Part shown: one piece after another, positions 1-5,852 of the stretch
How positions within the stretch are numbered: position 1 is the stretch's first letter
How the letters are laid out: the number at the start of each line of letters is the position of its first letter
DNA from: Chloroflexota bacterium
GTDB lineage: Bacteria; Chloroflexota; Anaerolineae; Promineifilales; Promineifilaceae
Direction: 5' to 3'
Length of the DNA: 6,830 bases
Assembly: GCA_008501785.1 (NCBI GenBank)
Contig: QQUD01000696.1
Span: 1-6,830 of the forward strand
Notes under the pieces: model-generated
Database searches by the model: none
Seen by the model: only the letters and a program-made list of their open reading frames with translations
Told to the model about the DNA's origin: nothing
Position numbers and translations under genes: made by a program

Positions 1-23
1 TAGAAAACTACAAAATGTGGCCC

Positions 24-90
24 TGTCATTCCCGCGCAGGCGGGAATCTACTCGACTACGTCATGGATTCCCGCCTGCGCGGGAATGACA
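24..90. repeat. REPIN/MITE-like inverted repeat
   Basis: Two perfect 25-bp inverted arms (24-48 and 66-90) flank a 17-bp loop. Each arm is itself a palindrome: ATTCCCGC-GCAG-GCGGGAAT at 28-47 and ATTCCCGC-CTGC-GCGGGAAT at 67-86. A doublet of inverted REP palindromes is the architecture of REPINs, which are mobilised in trans by RAYT (REP-associated tyrosine) transposases. The ATTCCC...GGGAAT core also resembles Neisseria dRS3-type repeats. The element is GC-rich against an AT-richer surround, as expected of an inserted sequence. No transposase is in the window. It could act as a terminator-like hairpin for a gene to the left, but no T-run follows on the plus strand. Confidence 0.8.
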
Positions 91-195
91 AGTTCCCTAT
101 TACCGTTTTATTTTCTTAACGTTCATGAAGATTGGACCAATTTGGAGCCACCACAGCACACTAAAACAGAACAAATTATCAACTTTACGTAATGC

Positions 196-224
196 TTGAC
201 ACCGAACAGGTGTTCGTGTATACT
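196..224 (+). promoter_or_regulatory. sigma70-type promoter of lexA
   Basis: A consensus -35 TTGACA (196-201) and a -10 TATACT (219-224) are separated by an ideal 17 bp. The predicted transcript start is near 231, giving an untranslated leader of about 75 bases. The spacer contains the LexA operator, so repressor binding would directly block RNA polymerase. Confidence 0.9.
203..216. promoter_or_regulatory. LexA operator (SOS box)
   Basis: CGAACAGGTGTTCG is a perfect dyad (CGAACA-GG-TGTTCG). It contains the GAAC-N4-GTTC core of the Bacillus/Gram-positive LexA box rather than the E. coli CTG-N10-CAG box. It lies wholly between the -35 and -10 elements of the lexA promoter, which implies negative autoregulation released by RecA-stimulated LexA self-cleavage. 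Confidence 0.92.
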
Positions 225-292
225 GACCAGAACAAATGAGCGATATTTTTGCATACCTACCAAATAATAGTCAATTTGCCTGCATGTGACAC

Positions 293-297
293 AGGAG
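293..297 (+). promoter_or_regulatory. lexA ribosome binding site
   Basis: AGGAG sits 9 bases before the ATG at 307. It decides the lexA start against the upstream GTG at 286, which has no such site. Confidence 0.8.
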
Positions 298-306
298 TTA
301 CAAGCT

Positions 307-993
307 ATGAGCGATGAAAAACCGTTATCGGAACGCCAAAAAAATATTTTGGCCTTTATCCGTGAATATGTTCAGGAACATACGAGGCCCCCAACCATTC
401 GTGAGATTGGCCGCGCCGCCAAAATCAGTTCCACTTCAGTCGTAAATTATAATCTCACAAAATTGAAGGAAAGAGGTTTCCTGGATCGTGAAGCTGAGGT
501 TTCTCGAGGGCTACGACTAACAAAAAAAGCAATGGAAATTTTTGGGGAAACGGTTAGCGGGGTTACCGAAGCGGTTTCTCAAATCATGCGGATCCCGATG
601 GCGGGTGATATTGTCGCTGGTGAACCAATTGAATCGGGTAACGATAGTTTTGGTACTTATGATGATGATGATGCGATTGAGTTAAGCGCCTCGATGTTGC
701 CAGGACGCACTGATGATTTGTTTGCGCTGCGGGTTAGTGGTGACTCGATGATTGATGCGATGGTCAACGATGGTGATATTGTCATTATGCGTCAACAAAA
801 TACGGCTCGAGATGGTGAAATGGTTGCTGTCTGGTTGAAGGGTGATGATACCACGACCCTAAAATATTTCTTTAACGAAGGTGAGAAAATTCGGTTGCAA
901 CCTGCAAATCCAACGATGGAACCGATTTTTGTGGATGCAAATCGGATGGATGTGCAGGGTAAAGTGATGATGGTTTTGCGGCAAACCGCCTGA
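307..993 (+). CDS. lexA: LexA, SOS transcriptional repressor
   Basis: A 228-residue protein with the full LexA layout. The N-terminal winged helix-turn-helix covers about residues 1-70, with the PPTIREIG motif at 28-35. The C-terminal S24 autoprotease domain follows. The self-cleavage site is Ala104-Gly105 in IVAGEP, the catalytic serine is Ser147 in SGDSM, and the catalytic lysine is Lys186 in TTLKYF, so all the residues needed for self-cleavage are present. LexA represses DNA-damage genes until RecA filaments trigger cleavage. The ATG at 307 is chosen because AGGAG (293-297) lies 9 bases upstream. An in-frame GTG at 286 would put that ribosome site inside the gene. A (GAT)4 run encodes Asp119-122 in the protease domain. 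The gene has its own promoter and terminator, so it appears monocistronic. Confidence 0.96.
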   Translation: MSDEKPLSERQKNILAFIREYVQEHTRPPTIREIGRAAKISSTSVVNYNLTKLKERGFLDREAEVSRGLRLTKKAMEIFGETVSGVTEAVSQIMRIPMAGDIVAGEPIESGNDSFGTYDDDDAIELSASMLPGRTDDLFALRVSGDSMIDAMVNDGDIVIMRQQNTARDGEMVAVWLKGDDTTTLKYFFNEGEKIRLQPANPTMEPIFVDANRMDVQGKVMMVLRQTA

Positions 994-1010
994 AAAACTG
1001 GATGATTTAG

Positions 1011-1039
1011 AAGGACGGCCGTTTTCGCCGTCCTTTTTT
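1011..1039 (+). terminator. rho-independent terminator of lexA
   Basis: A perfect 9-bp stem (AAGGACGGC at 1011-1019 with GCCGTCCTT at 1027-1035) and a 7-base loop are followed by a T-run ending at 1039. It begins 17 bases after the lexA stop. The left arm and loop contain the ACGGCCGT octamer (1015-1022) that recurs across the window. Confidence 0.93.
1015..1022. repeat. iterated palindrome, near-match (GACGGCCGTT context)
   Basis: The octamer ACGGCCGT lies in the lexA terminator hairpin. With flanking bases it matches the decamer AACGGCCGTT at 9 of 10 positions (1014-1023 frame). It is the only copy outside coding sequence. Confidence 0.7.
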
Positions 1040-1052
1040 ACATCCCTAGATC

Positions 1053-1066
1053 AGAACATGTGTGCT
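1053..1066. promoter_or_regulatory. possible degenerate LexA box
   Basis: AGAACATGTGTGCT matches the lexA operator of this window at 10 of 14 positions. It matches the GAAC-N4-GTTC core with one mismatch (GTGC). It lies 23 bases upstream of the ATPase start codon. No convincing -35/-10 pair could be placed around it, so a role in SOS control is only a suggestion. Confidence 0.3.
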
Positions 1067-1088
1067 AATTAGTGATGTTTGATGTTAT

Positions 1089-2366
1089 ATGGTGAATCAA
1101 GAGAAGTGGCAAAAGATGTTAAAAGAACAAAGACTTCCTCATCAACTGCGGATTCAGTCTCAACAAATAGACAAAGTGCTGCATCATCGCCAGATGGAAG
1201 CACAAGTTTCTGGTGGTGTGATTACACCGAAATCTATTCAATATAGCTTGCAAACACATTTGTCTTCAGGTTTTGAGAGGTTGCGTGAGTTAAAACAAGA
1301 TGTATTGACGGCACTCGGGGTTTCTGATGTAAAAATATCACAAGAGGGTGGACAGTGGCATTTACGGGTCAATAGGGTTGAGTCTCCGCCGGTTGCTTTT
1401 TTGGATATGCTTTCATTATTGCCTGATGTGGCACCAGGAACGGCCGTTCTCGGTCTGAACGAAGAAGGTTCCCCTGTTTTACTAGATTTAACTGATCCCG
1501 ACTTAGCTCACTGGCTATTGGTCGGTGATTTTGGTGCTGGTAAAACAACGCTCCTCCGTTCTTTGGCTGTTTCATTTTCGTTACTGAACAAACAGTCTCA
1601 ATTACAGTTAATTGTGTTAAATGCAGACAAGGGTGATAGCAGTGGTTTTGTTGAGTTAGAACCGCTTTCATACCTGCCACATTTGCTTGAACCGGTTGCG
1701 TCTGATGTTAAGGATGGGCTTGAGCTTTTACAGTTTCTTGTGCAAGAAACGAATTACCGGATTGAACAAAAGGTAGAACATCCCAAAATTGTTTTGCTGA
1801 TTGATCATCTTGTCACTTTTTTGGAAGCAAGTGATGAGGCTGCATTTGAAGCAATTTTGCAGTTGACTCAAAAAGGAGCTGATGCCGGGATTCACTTGAT
1901 AATGAGCACCGATAGGCCGGAGTCGGCTTTGTTAACGGCCGTTTTCAAATCAACTGTGCCAGTTCGCATTATTGGTCGCATAGACGATCAACAGATAGGT
2001 GTTAGTGTGACTGGAAACAGTGAAATACATCCTGATTACCTATTGGGTGAAGGTGATTTTATTGCTATTGCTAATGATGAAGCCATTCATTTCCAGGCAG
2101 CATATATTGGCGATTATGATTTGCATTTAACTTTAGATGCACTGCATCGAAATCGCCCACGACCCTTAGTTGCACATGCTTTTGATGTGAAGGTGCCTAT
2201 CAATGAACCGCCTGCGCCAGAACCGGACCCTGAGCCTGAGATTGTGCATTTTAAATTTGATGGACAGAATCAATCTTGGGAGAAACCTGACAAGGTTGAA
2301 GATGAAATCCCATTTGAAGCTGGCATAAATTGGCAGACTGATGAAGATATTGAGGAGTTGGATTAA
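1089..2366 (+). CDS. soluble FtsK/SpoIIIE-like P-loop ATPase
   Basis: A 425-residue protein with the FtsK/SpoIIIE motor fold. Residues 61-140 resemble the FtsK alpha/beta region just before the motor. Walker A is GDFGAGKTT at 146-154, in the HWLLVGD context that matches the usual HLLIAG. Walker B is IVLLID at 234-239. IMSTDRPES (271-279) matches the FtsK ATQRPS segment, VPVRIIGRI (290-298) the IPTRIAF segment, and LLGEGDFIAI (318-327) the LLGxGDML segment. Position 240, usually the catalytic Glu of IDEF, is His. There is no transmembrane segment and no C-terminal gamma (KOPS-reading) domain. A proline/glutamate-rich linker (372-384) leads to an acidic tail instead. It is therefore not the division translocase FtsK; FtsK family membership is clear, but substrate and role are not. 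ATG at 1089 and GTG at 1092 are both possible starts, and no strong ribosome site is visible. It is translationally coupled to the small gene downstream. Confidence 0.85.
   Translation: MVNQEKWQKMLKEQRLPHQLRIQSQQIDKVLHHRQMEAQVSGGVITPKSIQYSLQTHLSSGFERLRELKQDVLTALGVSDVKISQEGGQWHLRVNRVESPPVAFLDMLSLLPDVAPGTAVLGLNEEGSPVLLDLTDPDLAHWLLVGDFGAGKTTLLRSLAVSFSLLNKQSQLQLIVLNADKGDSSGFVELEPLSYLPHLLEPVASDVKDGLELLQFLVQETNYRIEQKVEHPKIVLLIDHLVTFLEASDEAAFEAILQLTQKGADAGIHLIMSTDRPESALLTAVFKSTVPVRIIGRIDDQQIGVSVTGNSEIHPDYLLGEGDFIAIANDEAIHFQAAYIGDYDLHLTLDALHRNRPRPLVAHAFDVKVPINEPPAPEPDPEPEIVHFKFDGQNQSWEKPDKVEDEIPFEAGINWQTDEDIEELD
1439..1448. repeat. iterated palindrome AACGGCCGTT
   Basis: Exact copy in the FtsK-like ATPase gene, read as Thr-Ala-Val (residues 118-120). 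Confidence 0.85.
1934..1943. repeat. iterated palindrome AACGGCCGTT
   Basis: Exact copy in the FtsK-like ATPase gene, read as Thr-Ala-Val (residues 283-285). It is 495 bp from the previous copy. Confidence 0.85.
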
Positions 2367-2590
2367 TGAATGTAGGAATGTTATGGCTAGATGATGATAA
2401 GAAACGGCCGTTTGATGAAAAAGTAAGCCGTGCTGCGGAATATTATCAGATGAAATATGGGATTATTCCAACTTTATGTCTTGTTAATAAAAAAATGCTG
2501 AAAGAAAAAAGGAGGGTAGGTGAAATTATTGTTTCACCAGTTCGCACCGTCTTACCACATCATTTTTGGTTAGGTGTAGAAGCTAGCTAA
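2366..2590 (+). CDS. small protein of unknown function, coupled to the FtsK-like ATPase
   Basis: A 74-residue, lysine/arginine-rich soluble protein that I cannot assign to a characterised family. Visible features are an N-terminal strand with an acidic cluster (MLWLDDDKKRPF, residues 5-16), a predicted helix (about 17-30) and a C-terminal LPHHFWLG segment (63-70). There are no signal peptide, membrane segment, zinc-binding cysteine pairs or known catalytic motif. The start ATG overlaps the ATPase stop by one base (TAATG), and GAGGAG (2352-2357) lies 8 bases before it. This arrangement strongly suggests translational coupling and a linked function such as an ATPase partner or adaptor. A second in-frame ATG at 2378 would give 70 residues but lacks that spacing. 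The gene converges on the response regulator, with 3 bp between stop codons. Confidence 0.8.
   Translation: MNVGMLWLDDDKKRPFDEKVSRAAEYYQMKYGIIPTLCLVNKKMLKEKRRVGEIIVSPVRTVLPHHFWLGVEAS
2403..2412. repeat. iterated palindrome AACGGCCGTT
   Basis: Exact copy in the 74-residue protein gene, extended to the 12-bp palindrome AAACGGCCGTTT (2402-2413). It is read in another frame, as Lys-Arg-Pro-Phe. Confidence 0.85.
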
Positions 2591-2593
2591 CTG

Positions 2594-3826
2594 TTATTCT
2601 TGCTCTCGCATTAAAATTGAGCGTCCGCCACCTTCTACCAAAGTCATTGTTGCTATAAAAACCTTGCCATTATCGCAAGGAATATCACCTTCTGTTTTTA
2701 TGCTTTCCCCATCAGGCTGCGTGATAAATTGAATCGCTTCCTTGTTTTTGAGCAAGGTTTGTACGGGCTGATCTGTGTTTGCAGTGTCAGGAATGTTGAA
2801 TGCATTTCGTGCAGCTTTATTGAGCATGAGAACAGTAAAGTTGCTGTTTACCGCAATCACCGGATCGTCGGTCTGATCAACGATGGCGCTCAAAGTAAAT
2901 CGCTCTGTCTCAATATCTTGGAATAGATTGGCGTTGTTAATCGCGATTGTTGCGTAACCTGCTAATGCGGAGAGTGCTCTTGTGTCGTTGCTATCAAATG
3001 ACGTTTCTTTGATGCGGTTTGTAACACCTAAAACACCAATCGGTTTATTTTGCAAAATAAGCGGGACGTAGATTAACGATTTCACAAGTAATGCTGTGTG
3101 TGTTCTTTGCCATTTCGAGTCGTTGCCAATGGCAATGGCCCGTTTCGTTTGCAATACTTTACCGGCGAGACTGTCGTTGACTCTTTTACGCATAGATTGT
3201 GCTTTTGAGTCCATATTTTTTGACGCACGCGTATAAAGTTCACCTTGTTCCTCGTCCAGCAGCATTAGTGAGCCTTCTTCAGCCCCCACAACATAAACGG
3301 CGGCTTCTACCACACGGTGCAAAACCTCTTCCAAGTCAAGTGAAGATGCAACTGATTTACCCACGCCATATAACACATTCAGTTCTTGCGCCCGGCGTTG
3401 CAATTGCGAATTGCTTTCCATGAGCTGTTGTACCAGTTGGTCTCTCTCTCGCTGCAAGCGGCTTTCGCGTAAGGCTCTGTCGACCGATTCGCTAATTTCA
3501 TCGGCATCAAAGGGTTTGATGACATAATCACGAATGCCTAAGCGGAAAGCGACAACGGCCGTTTCTTCAGACCCATGCGCTGTAGCCAAAATTGCCGGGA
3601 TTTCAATGCCGCGCTCTTTCAGCTTTTCCAGCACCTCTAACCCAGTTAAGCGGGGCATTTGTTGATCAACGATCATCAAATCTGGCTCTTTGGCAATCGC
3701 CATTTCAAGCCCCATTAAGCCATTAGAGGCTGTTAACACCTCAAAACCTTTCGGTTGTAAGATATACTCCGATAGAAAATCTCGAATTTCTTGGGAGTCG
3801 TCAATTACAAGTACCCGTTCGTACAT
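2594..3826 (-). CDS. receiver-GAF-PAS response regulator without an output domain
   Basis: A 410-residue cytoplasmic signalling protein. The CheY-like receiver spans about 1-120 with a complete active site: acidic pair Asp9/Asp10, phosphoacceptor Asp54 (MIVDQQMP), Thr82 and Lys104 (VIKPFD). A charged, probably coiled-coil helix (about 118-150) leads to a GAF domain (about 155-302, including EEGSLMLLDE and IGVLGVTNR). A PAS domain follows (about 306-407, DPVIAVNSNFTVLMLN). The chain stops at ILMREQE, where PAS-containing kinases usually read on into DIT and a kinase domain. It therefore has no DNA-binding, GGDEF, phosphatase or histidine-kinase output. It probably relays phosphorylation to ligand-sensing domains that act on a partner protein, which is not identifiable here. 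AAGGAA (complement of 3836-3841) lies 9 bases before the ATG. Confidence 0.9.
   Translation of the reverse strand: MYERVLVIDDSQEIRDFLSEYILQPKGFEVLTASNGLMGLEMAIAKEPDLMIVDQQMPRLTGLEVLEKLKERGIEIPAILATAHGSEETAVVAFRLGIRDYVIKPFDADEISESVDRALRESRLQRERDQLVQQLMESNSQLQRRAQELNVLYGVGKSVASSLDLEEVLHRVVEAAVYVVGAEEGSLMLLDEEQGELYTRASKNMDSKAQSMRKRVNDSLAGKVLQTKRAIAIGNDSKWQRTHTALLVKSLIYVPLILQNKPIGVLGVTNRIKETSFDSNDTRALSALAGYATIAINNANLFQDIETERFTLSAIVDQTDDPVIAVNSNFTVLMLNKAARNAFNIPDTANTDQPVQTLLKNKEAIQFITQPDGESIKTEGDIPCDNGKVFIATMTLVEGGGRSILMREQE
3554..3563. repeat. iterated palindrome AACGGCCGTT
   Basis: Exact copy in the minus-strand response regulator gene, read as Thr-Ala-Val (residues 89-91) in the receiver domain. 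Confidence 0.85.
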
Positions 3827-4007
3827 GAAAAACCATTCCTTGGATTGGAAGTACAGTGTAACATAATATTACTATTCGTATGGTCAGTAGGCAACTCTTG
3901 CTAATTGTAAAGGGTCTTTCCCGAAACGCCAACAGTACTATCATCAATTTCATAAATATAGTATTGAAAAACTTGTCCCAGTTGTTGGCATGAGATAGCA
4001 TGAGCGC
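3827..4007. other. 181-bp divergent intergenic region
   Basis: This AT-rich stretch lies between the minus-strand response regulator and the plus-strand binding-protein gene, so it should carry both promoters. The leftward promoter is listed separately. For the rightward gene only weak candidates exist: a -10-like TATAGT at 3957-3962 without a -35, or TTGTCC (3973-3978) and TAGCAT (3996-4001) with 17-bp spacing, which would give an almost leaderless message. A direct repeat GCATGAG occurs at 3988-3994 and 3998-4004. A three-codon reading frame (ATG at 4000, TGA at 4009-4011) overlaps the GTG start. Confidence 0.5.
3866..3894 (-). promoter_or_regulatory. promoter of the response regulator gene
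   Basis: On the minus strand, TTGCCT (complement of 3889-3894) and TAATAT (complement of 3866-3871) are separated by exactly 17 bp. Transcription would start near 3859, giving a leader of about 33 bases with the AAGGAA ribosome site close to its end. Spacing and both hexamers fit a sigma70-type promoter well. Confidence 0.6.
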
Positions 4008-5837
4008 GTGAATAAATGGATTTATGCATTAAAAAGAATTTCATACAATGTTTTTTTTCTCCTAATTTCAATATTGCTTATTGTAGCTTGTGGCAGTGAG
4101 GAGGAATTGCCGGTTATTGTGACAGAAGTTGTCTCGATTGAAGGGCAGGAACAGGTTGTTACCCGAATTATTCGTGAAGAAATTACAGTTGAACCAATTC
4201 CAGACGTGGTTTCTAGAGATGAAGGGTCTTTTGTGACGTTGGATATTAGTTTTATTTTGAGCGATCCCCCCAACATTGATCCGCAAACGAGTGATAGCGA
4301 TGAAGGGATTACATTGATCGAAAATCTGTTTGTGGGACTGACTCGTTACAATCATGTGCAAAATAGGGTTGAACCGATGTTGGCTAAGTCGTGGGAGGTG
4401 AGTGGAAACGGCCGTCAGTGGACATTCCATTTACGCGACGACATTTATTGGGTAAAGCCAACTGAAGAACGTTTAAATGGGTTTGTTCAAGTCAAACCTA
4501 TTGCGCCAGTTGTTGCTGATGATGTTGTTTATGCGATTCAACGTGCTTGTGCAAAAGGAACCAATACGCCTGATGCAGTGACTCTGTTTATTATTGAGGG
4601 TTGCGAGCAGGCATATTCACTTGCCGATCCAACTGGAACAGACTTGAGCCGCATTGAAATCAGAGCTATAGATGATGTGACGGTTCAATTTACATTAACA
4701 AAACCAGCAAGCCAGTTTTTAACAATCACCAGTTTATGGATGATGCGTCCAGTGCCCCGTTTTCTGGTAGAAGAGTTTAAAGATGAATGGACATTGCCGG
4801 AAAATTTACTTACCAGTGGTCCATTCTTGCCAATTAGTGCAAGGTACTCTCTTCAGCGAAATCCAATTTGGCCCATTTCACGGTCAGAAGGGAAAAATGT
4901 TGATTTTGTAAACATTCTATATTTAACAGACCCAACAAATGCGGTGCAGTTATGGGATGCTAAAAATCTTGATGTCATTAATTTACCAGATTTACCTGAC
5001 AATGAATTACGGGCAAGGCTGATTGAAAAGGCTGATCTAGTTCCAGAACAAACTTTGTTTTATTTTTCATACAATTTTGAAAGTGGGGTGTTTCGCGAAC
5101 CGGCCGTAAGACGCGCATTTAGCGCTGCCATTGATAGAGAGGTGCTTGTTCAAGAGTTATATGATGGCGAAGCGTTAGAAATGCGTCATCTTGTGCCTCC
5201 CGGTGTGGTGGGGGCGATGCCAGTTGGTGAAGTGGGTATGGGATATGATCCTGATTATGCACGGTTGCAGCTACAATCGAGCGGATTTGGCAGTTGTCGT
5301 TTAATGCCTCAGATAAGATTGCTGGTCACGACTTCGGACCAATCTTTGCGGCAAGCTGAAATTATCCGGGACATGTGGATTGATGAACTGGGTTGTACAG
5401 AGGAACAGATTGTCATCGATCAGGCACAATTTGGGACGTTATTGGCCAATACCAGAAAAGATGCAGGGCCGAATCGACCAGATATGTGGGAATTGGGGTG
5501 GGCTTCCTACTATCCAGATGCTCATAATTGGTTTGGCGATTTGCTTCATTGTGTTGATAGTGAAAATCGTCAAAATCGAGATTGCTCTGAAGCTGACAAT
5601 TTGATTCGTCAGGCATCTTTTGAAACAGATGATGCAGAACGCCTCAAGTTGTATCAACAAATTGAAAGCTTGTTTTTTAGTCGTGAAGGGTCGGTTCCTT
5701 TAATTCCCCTTTATGTTTCCGGAAATTATGTGGTGGTGCAGGGCTGGGTAAAGTATGTGCCTGCCTCTTTTGGTGGGGAACAGTTTGATACATATGAAAT
5801 TGATGCTGTTTTGAAGAAGTTGCAGCAAAGTCGTTAG
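4008..5837 (+). CDS. ABC transporter solute-binding lipoprotein, family 5 (peptide/oligopeptide type)
   Basis: A 609-residue extracytoplasmic binding protein of the DppA/OppA (SBP_bac_5) family. A basic N-terminus and hydrophobic segment (about 12-27) end in the lipobox IVAC, with Cys28 as lipid-attachment residue. A charged Val/Thr/Arg/Glu-rich linker (about 29-72) then leads into the mature domain. Family signatures are LSDPPNIDPQ (84-93), the VEPMLAKSWEVS segment followed by WTFHLRDDIYW (121-148), and the FREPAVRRAFSAAIDRE stretch in the second lobe. It would capture a peptide or similar solute and deliver it to an ABC permease, but no permease or ATPase subunit is in the window. Such proteins may also bind sugars or nickel, so the ligand is open. 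The start is GTG, with no clear Shine-Dalgarno site; it is preferred because it gives an intact lipoprotein signal. rsmG follows after 15 bp, probably on the same transcript. Confidence 0.93.
   Translation: MNKWIYALKRISYNVFFLLISILLIVACGSEEELPVIVTEVVSIEGQEQVVTRIIREEITVEPIPDVVSRDEGSFVTLDISFILSDPPNIDPQTSDSDEGITLIENLFVGLTRYNHVQNRVEPMLAKSWEVSGNGRQWTFHLRDDIYWVKPTEERLNGFVQVKPIAPVVADDVVYAIQRACAKGTNTPDAVTLFIIEGCEQAYSLADPTGTDLSRIEIRAIDDVTVQFTLTKPASQFLTITSLWMMRPVPRFLVEEFKDEWTLPENLLTSGPFLPISARYSLQRNPIWPISRSEGKNVDFVNILYLTDPTNAVQLWDAKNLDVINLPDLPDNELRARLIEKADLVPEQTLFYFSYNFESGVFREPAVRRAFSAAIDREVLVQELYDGEALEMRHLVPPGVVGAMPVGEVGMGYDPDYARLQLQSSGFGSCRLMPQIRLLVTTSDQSLRQAEIIRDMWIDELGCTEEQIVIDQAQFGTLLANTRKDAGPNRPDMWELGWASYYPDAHNWFGDLLHCVDSENRQNRDCSEADNLIRQASFETDDAERLKLYQQIESLFFSREGSVPLIPLYVSGNYVVVQGWVKYVPASFGGEQFDTYEIDAVLKKLQQSR
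4407..4416. repeat. iterated palindrome, near-match AACGGCCGTC
   Basis: A 9/10 match in the binding-protein gene, read as Asn-Gly-Arg (residues 134-136). Confidence 0.7.
5099..5107. repeat. degenerate iterated palindrome (CGGCCGT core)
   Basis: The CGGCCGT core at 5101-5107 lies in an AACCGGCCGTAA context in the binding-protein gene, read as Pro-Ala-Val. It may be a decayed copy or chance. Confidence 0.4.
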
Positions 5838-5852
5838 ATTTGTAGGCGAATT

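Noticed and set aside
24..90. Possible CRISPR repeat pair
   Set aside because: The two copies are inverted, not direct; there are only two, and the 17-bp gap is too short for a spacer.
286..306. In-frame GTG start giving a seven-residue longer LexA
   Set aside because: It has no ribosome site of its own, while AGGAG lies 9 bases before the ATG at 307. The extra residues also do not resemble LexA N-termini.
660..675. (GAT)4 trinucleotide run in lexA as a phase-variable repeat
   Set aside because: Four units in frame encode four Asp residues. This is too short to be a slippage switch, and unit changes would not shift the frame.
1369..1680. 103-codon minus-strand open frame inside the ATPase gene
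   Set aside because: It lies antisense to conserved Walker A and motor sequence, has no recognisable domain or ribosome site, and is best seen as a chance open frame.
2594..2625. Frameshift truncating the response regulator
   Set aside because: Reading the other frames past the stop gives only a few residues before another stop and no kinase sequence, so no simple frameshift restores a longer protein here.
3957..4001. Promoter of the binding-protein gene
   Set aside because: Two weak candidates were found, but neither has both hexamers close to consensus, so no feature was called.
4068..4430. 120-codon minus-strand open frame inside the binding-protein gene
   Set aside because: It is antisense to the signal peptide and first conserved motifs, and its translation is low-complexity and unlike any family.
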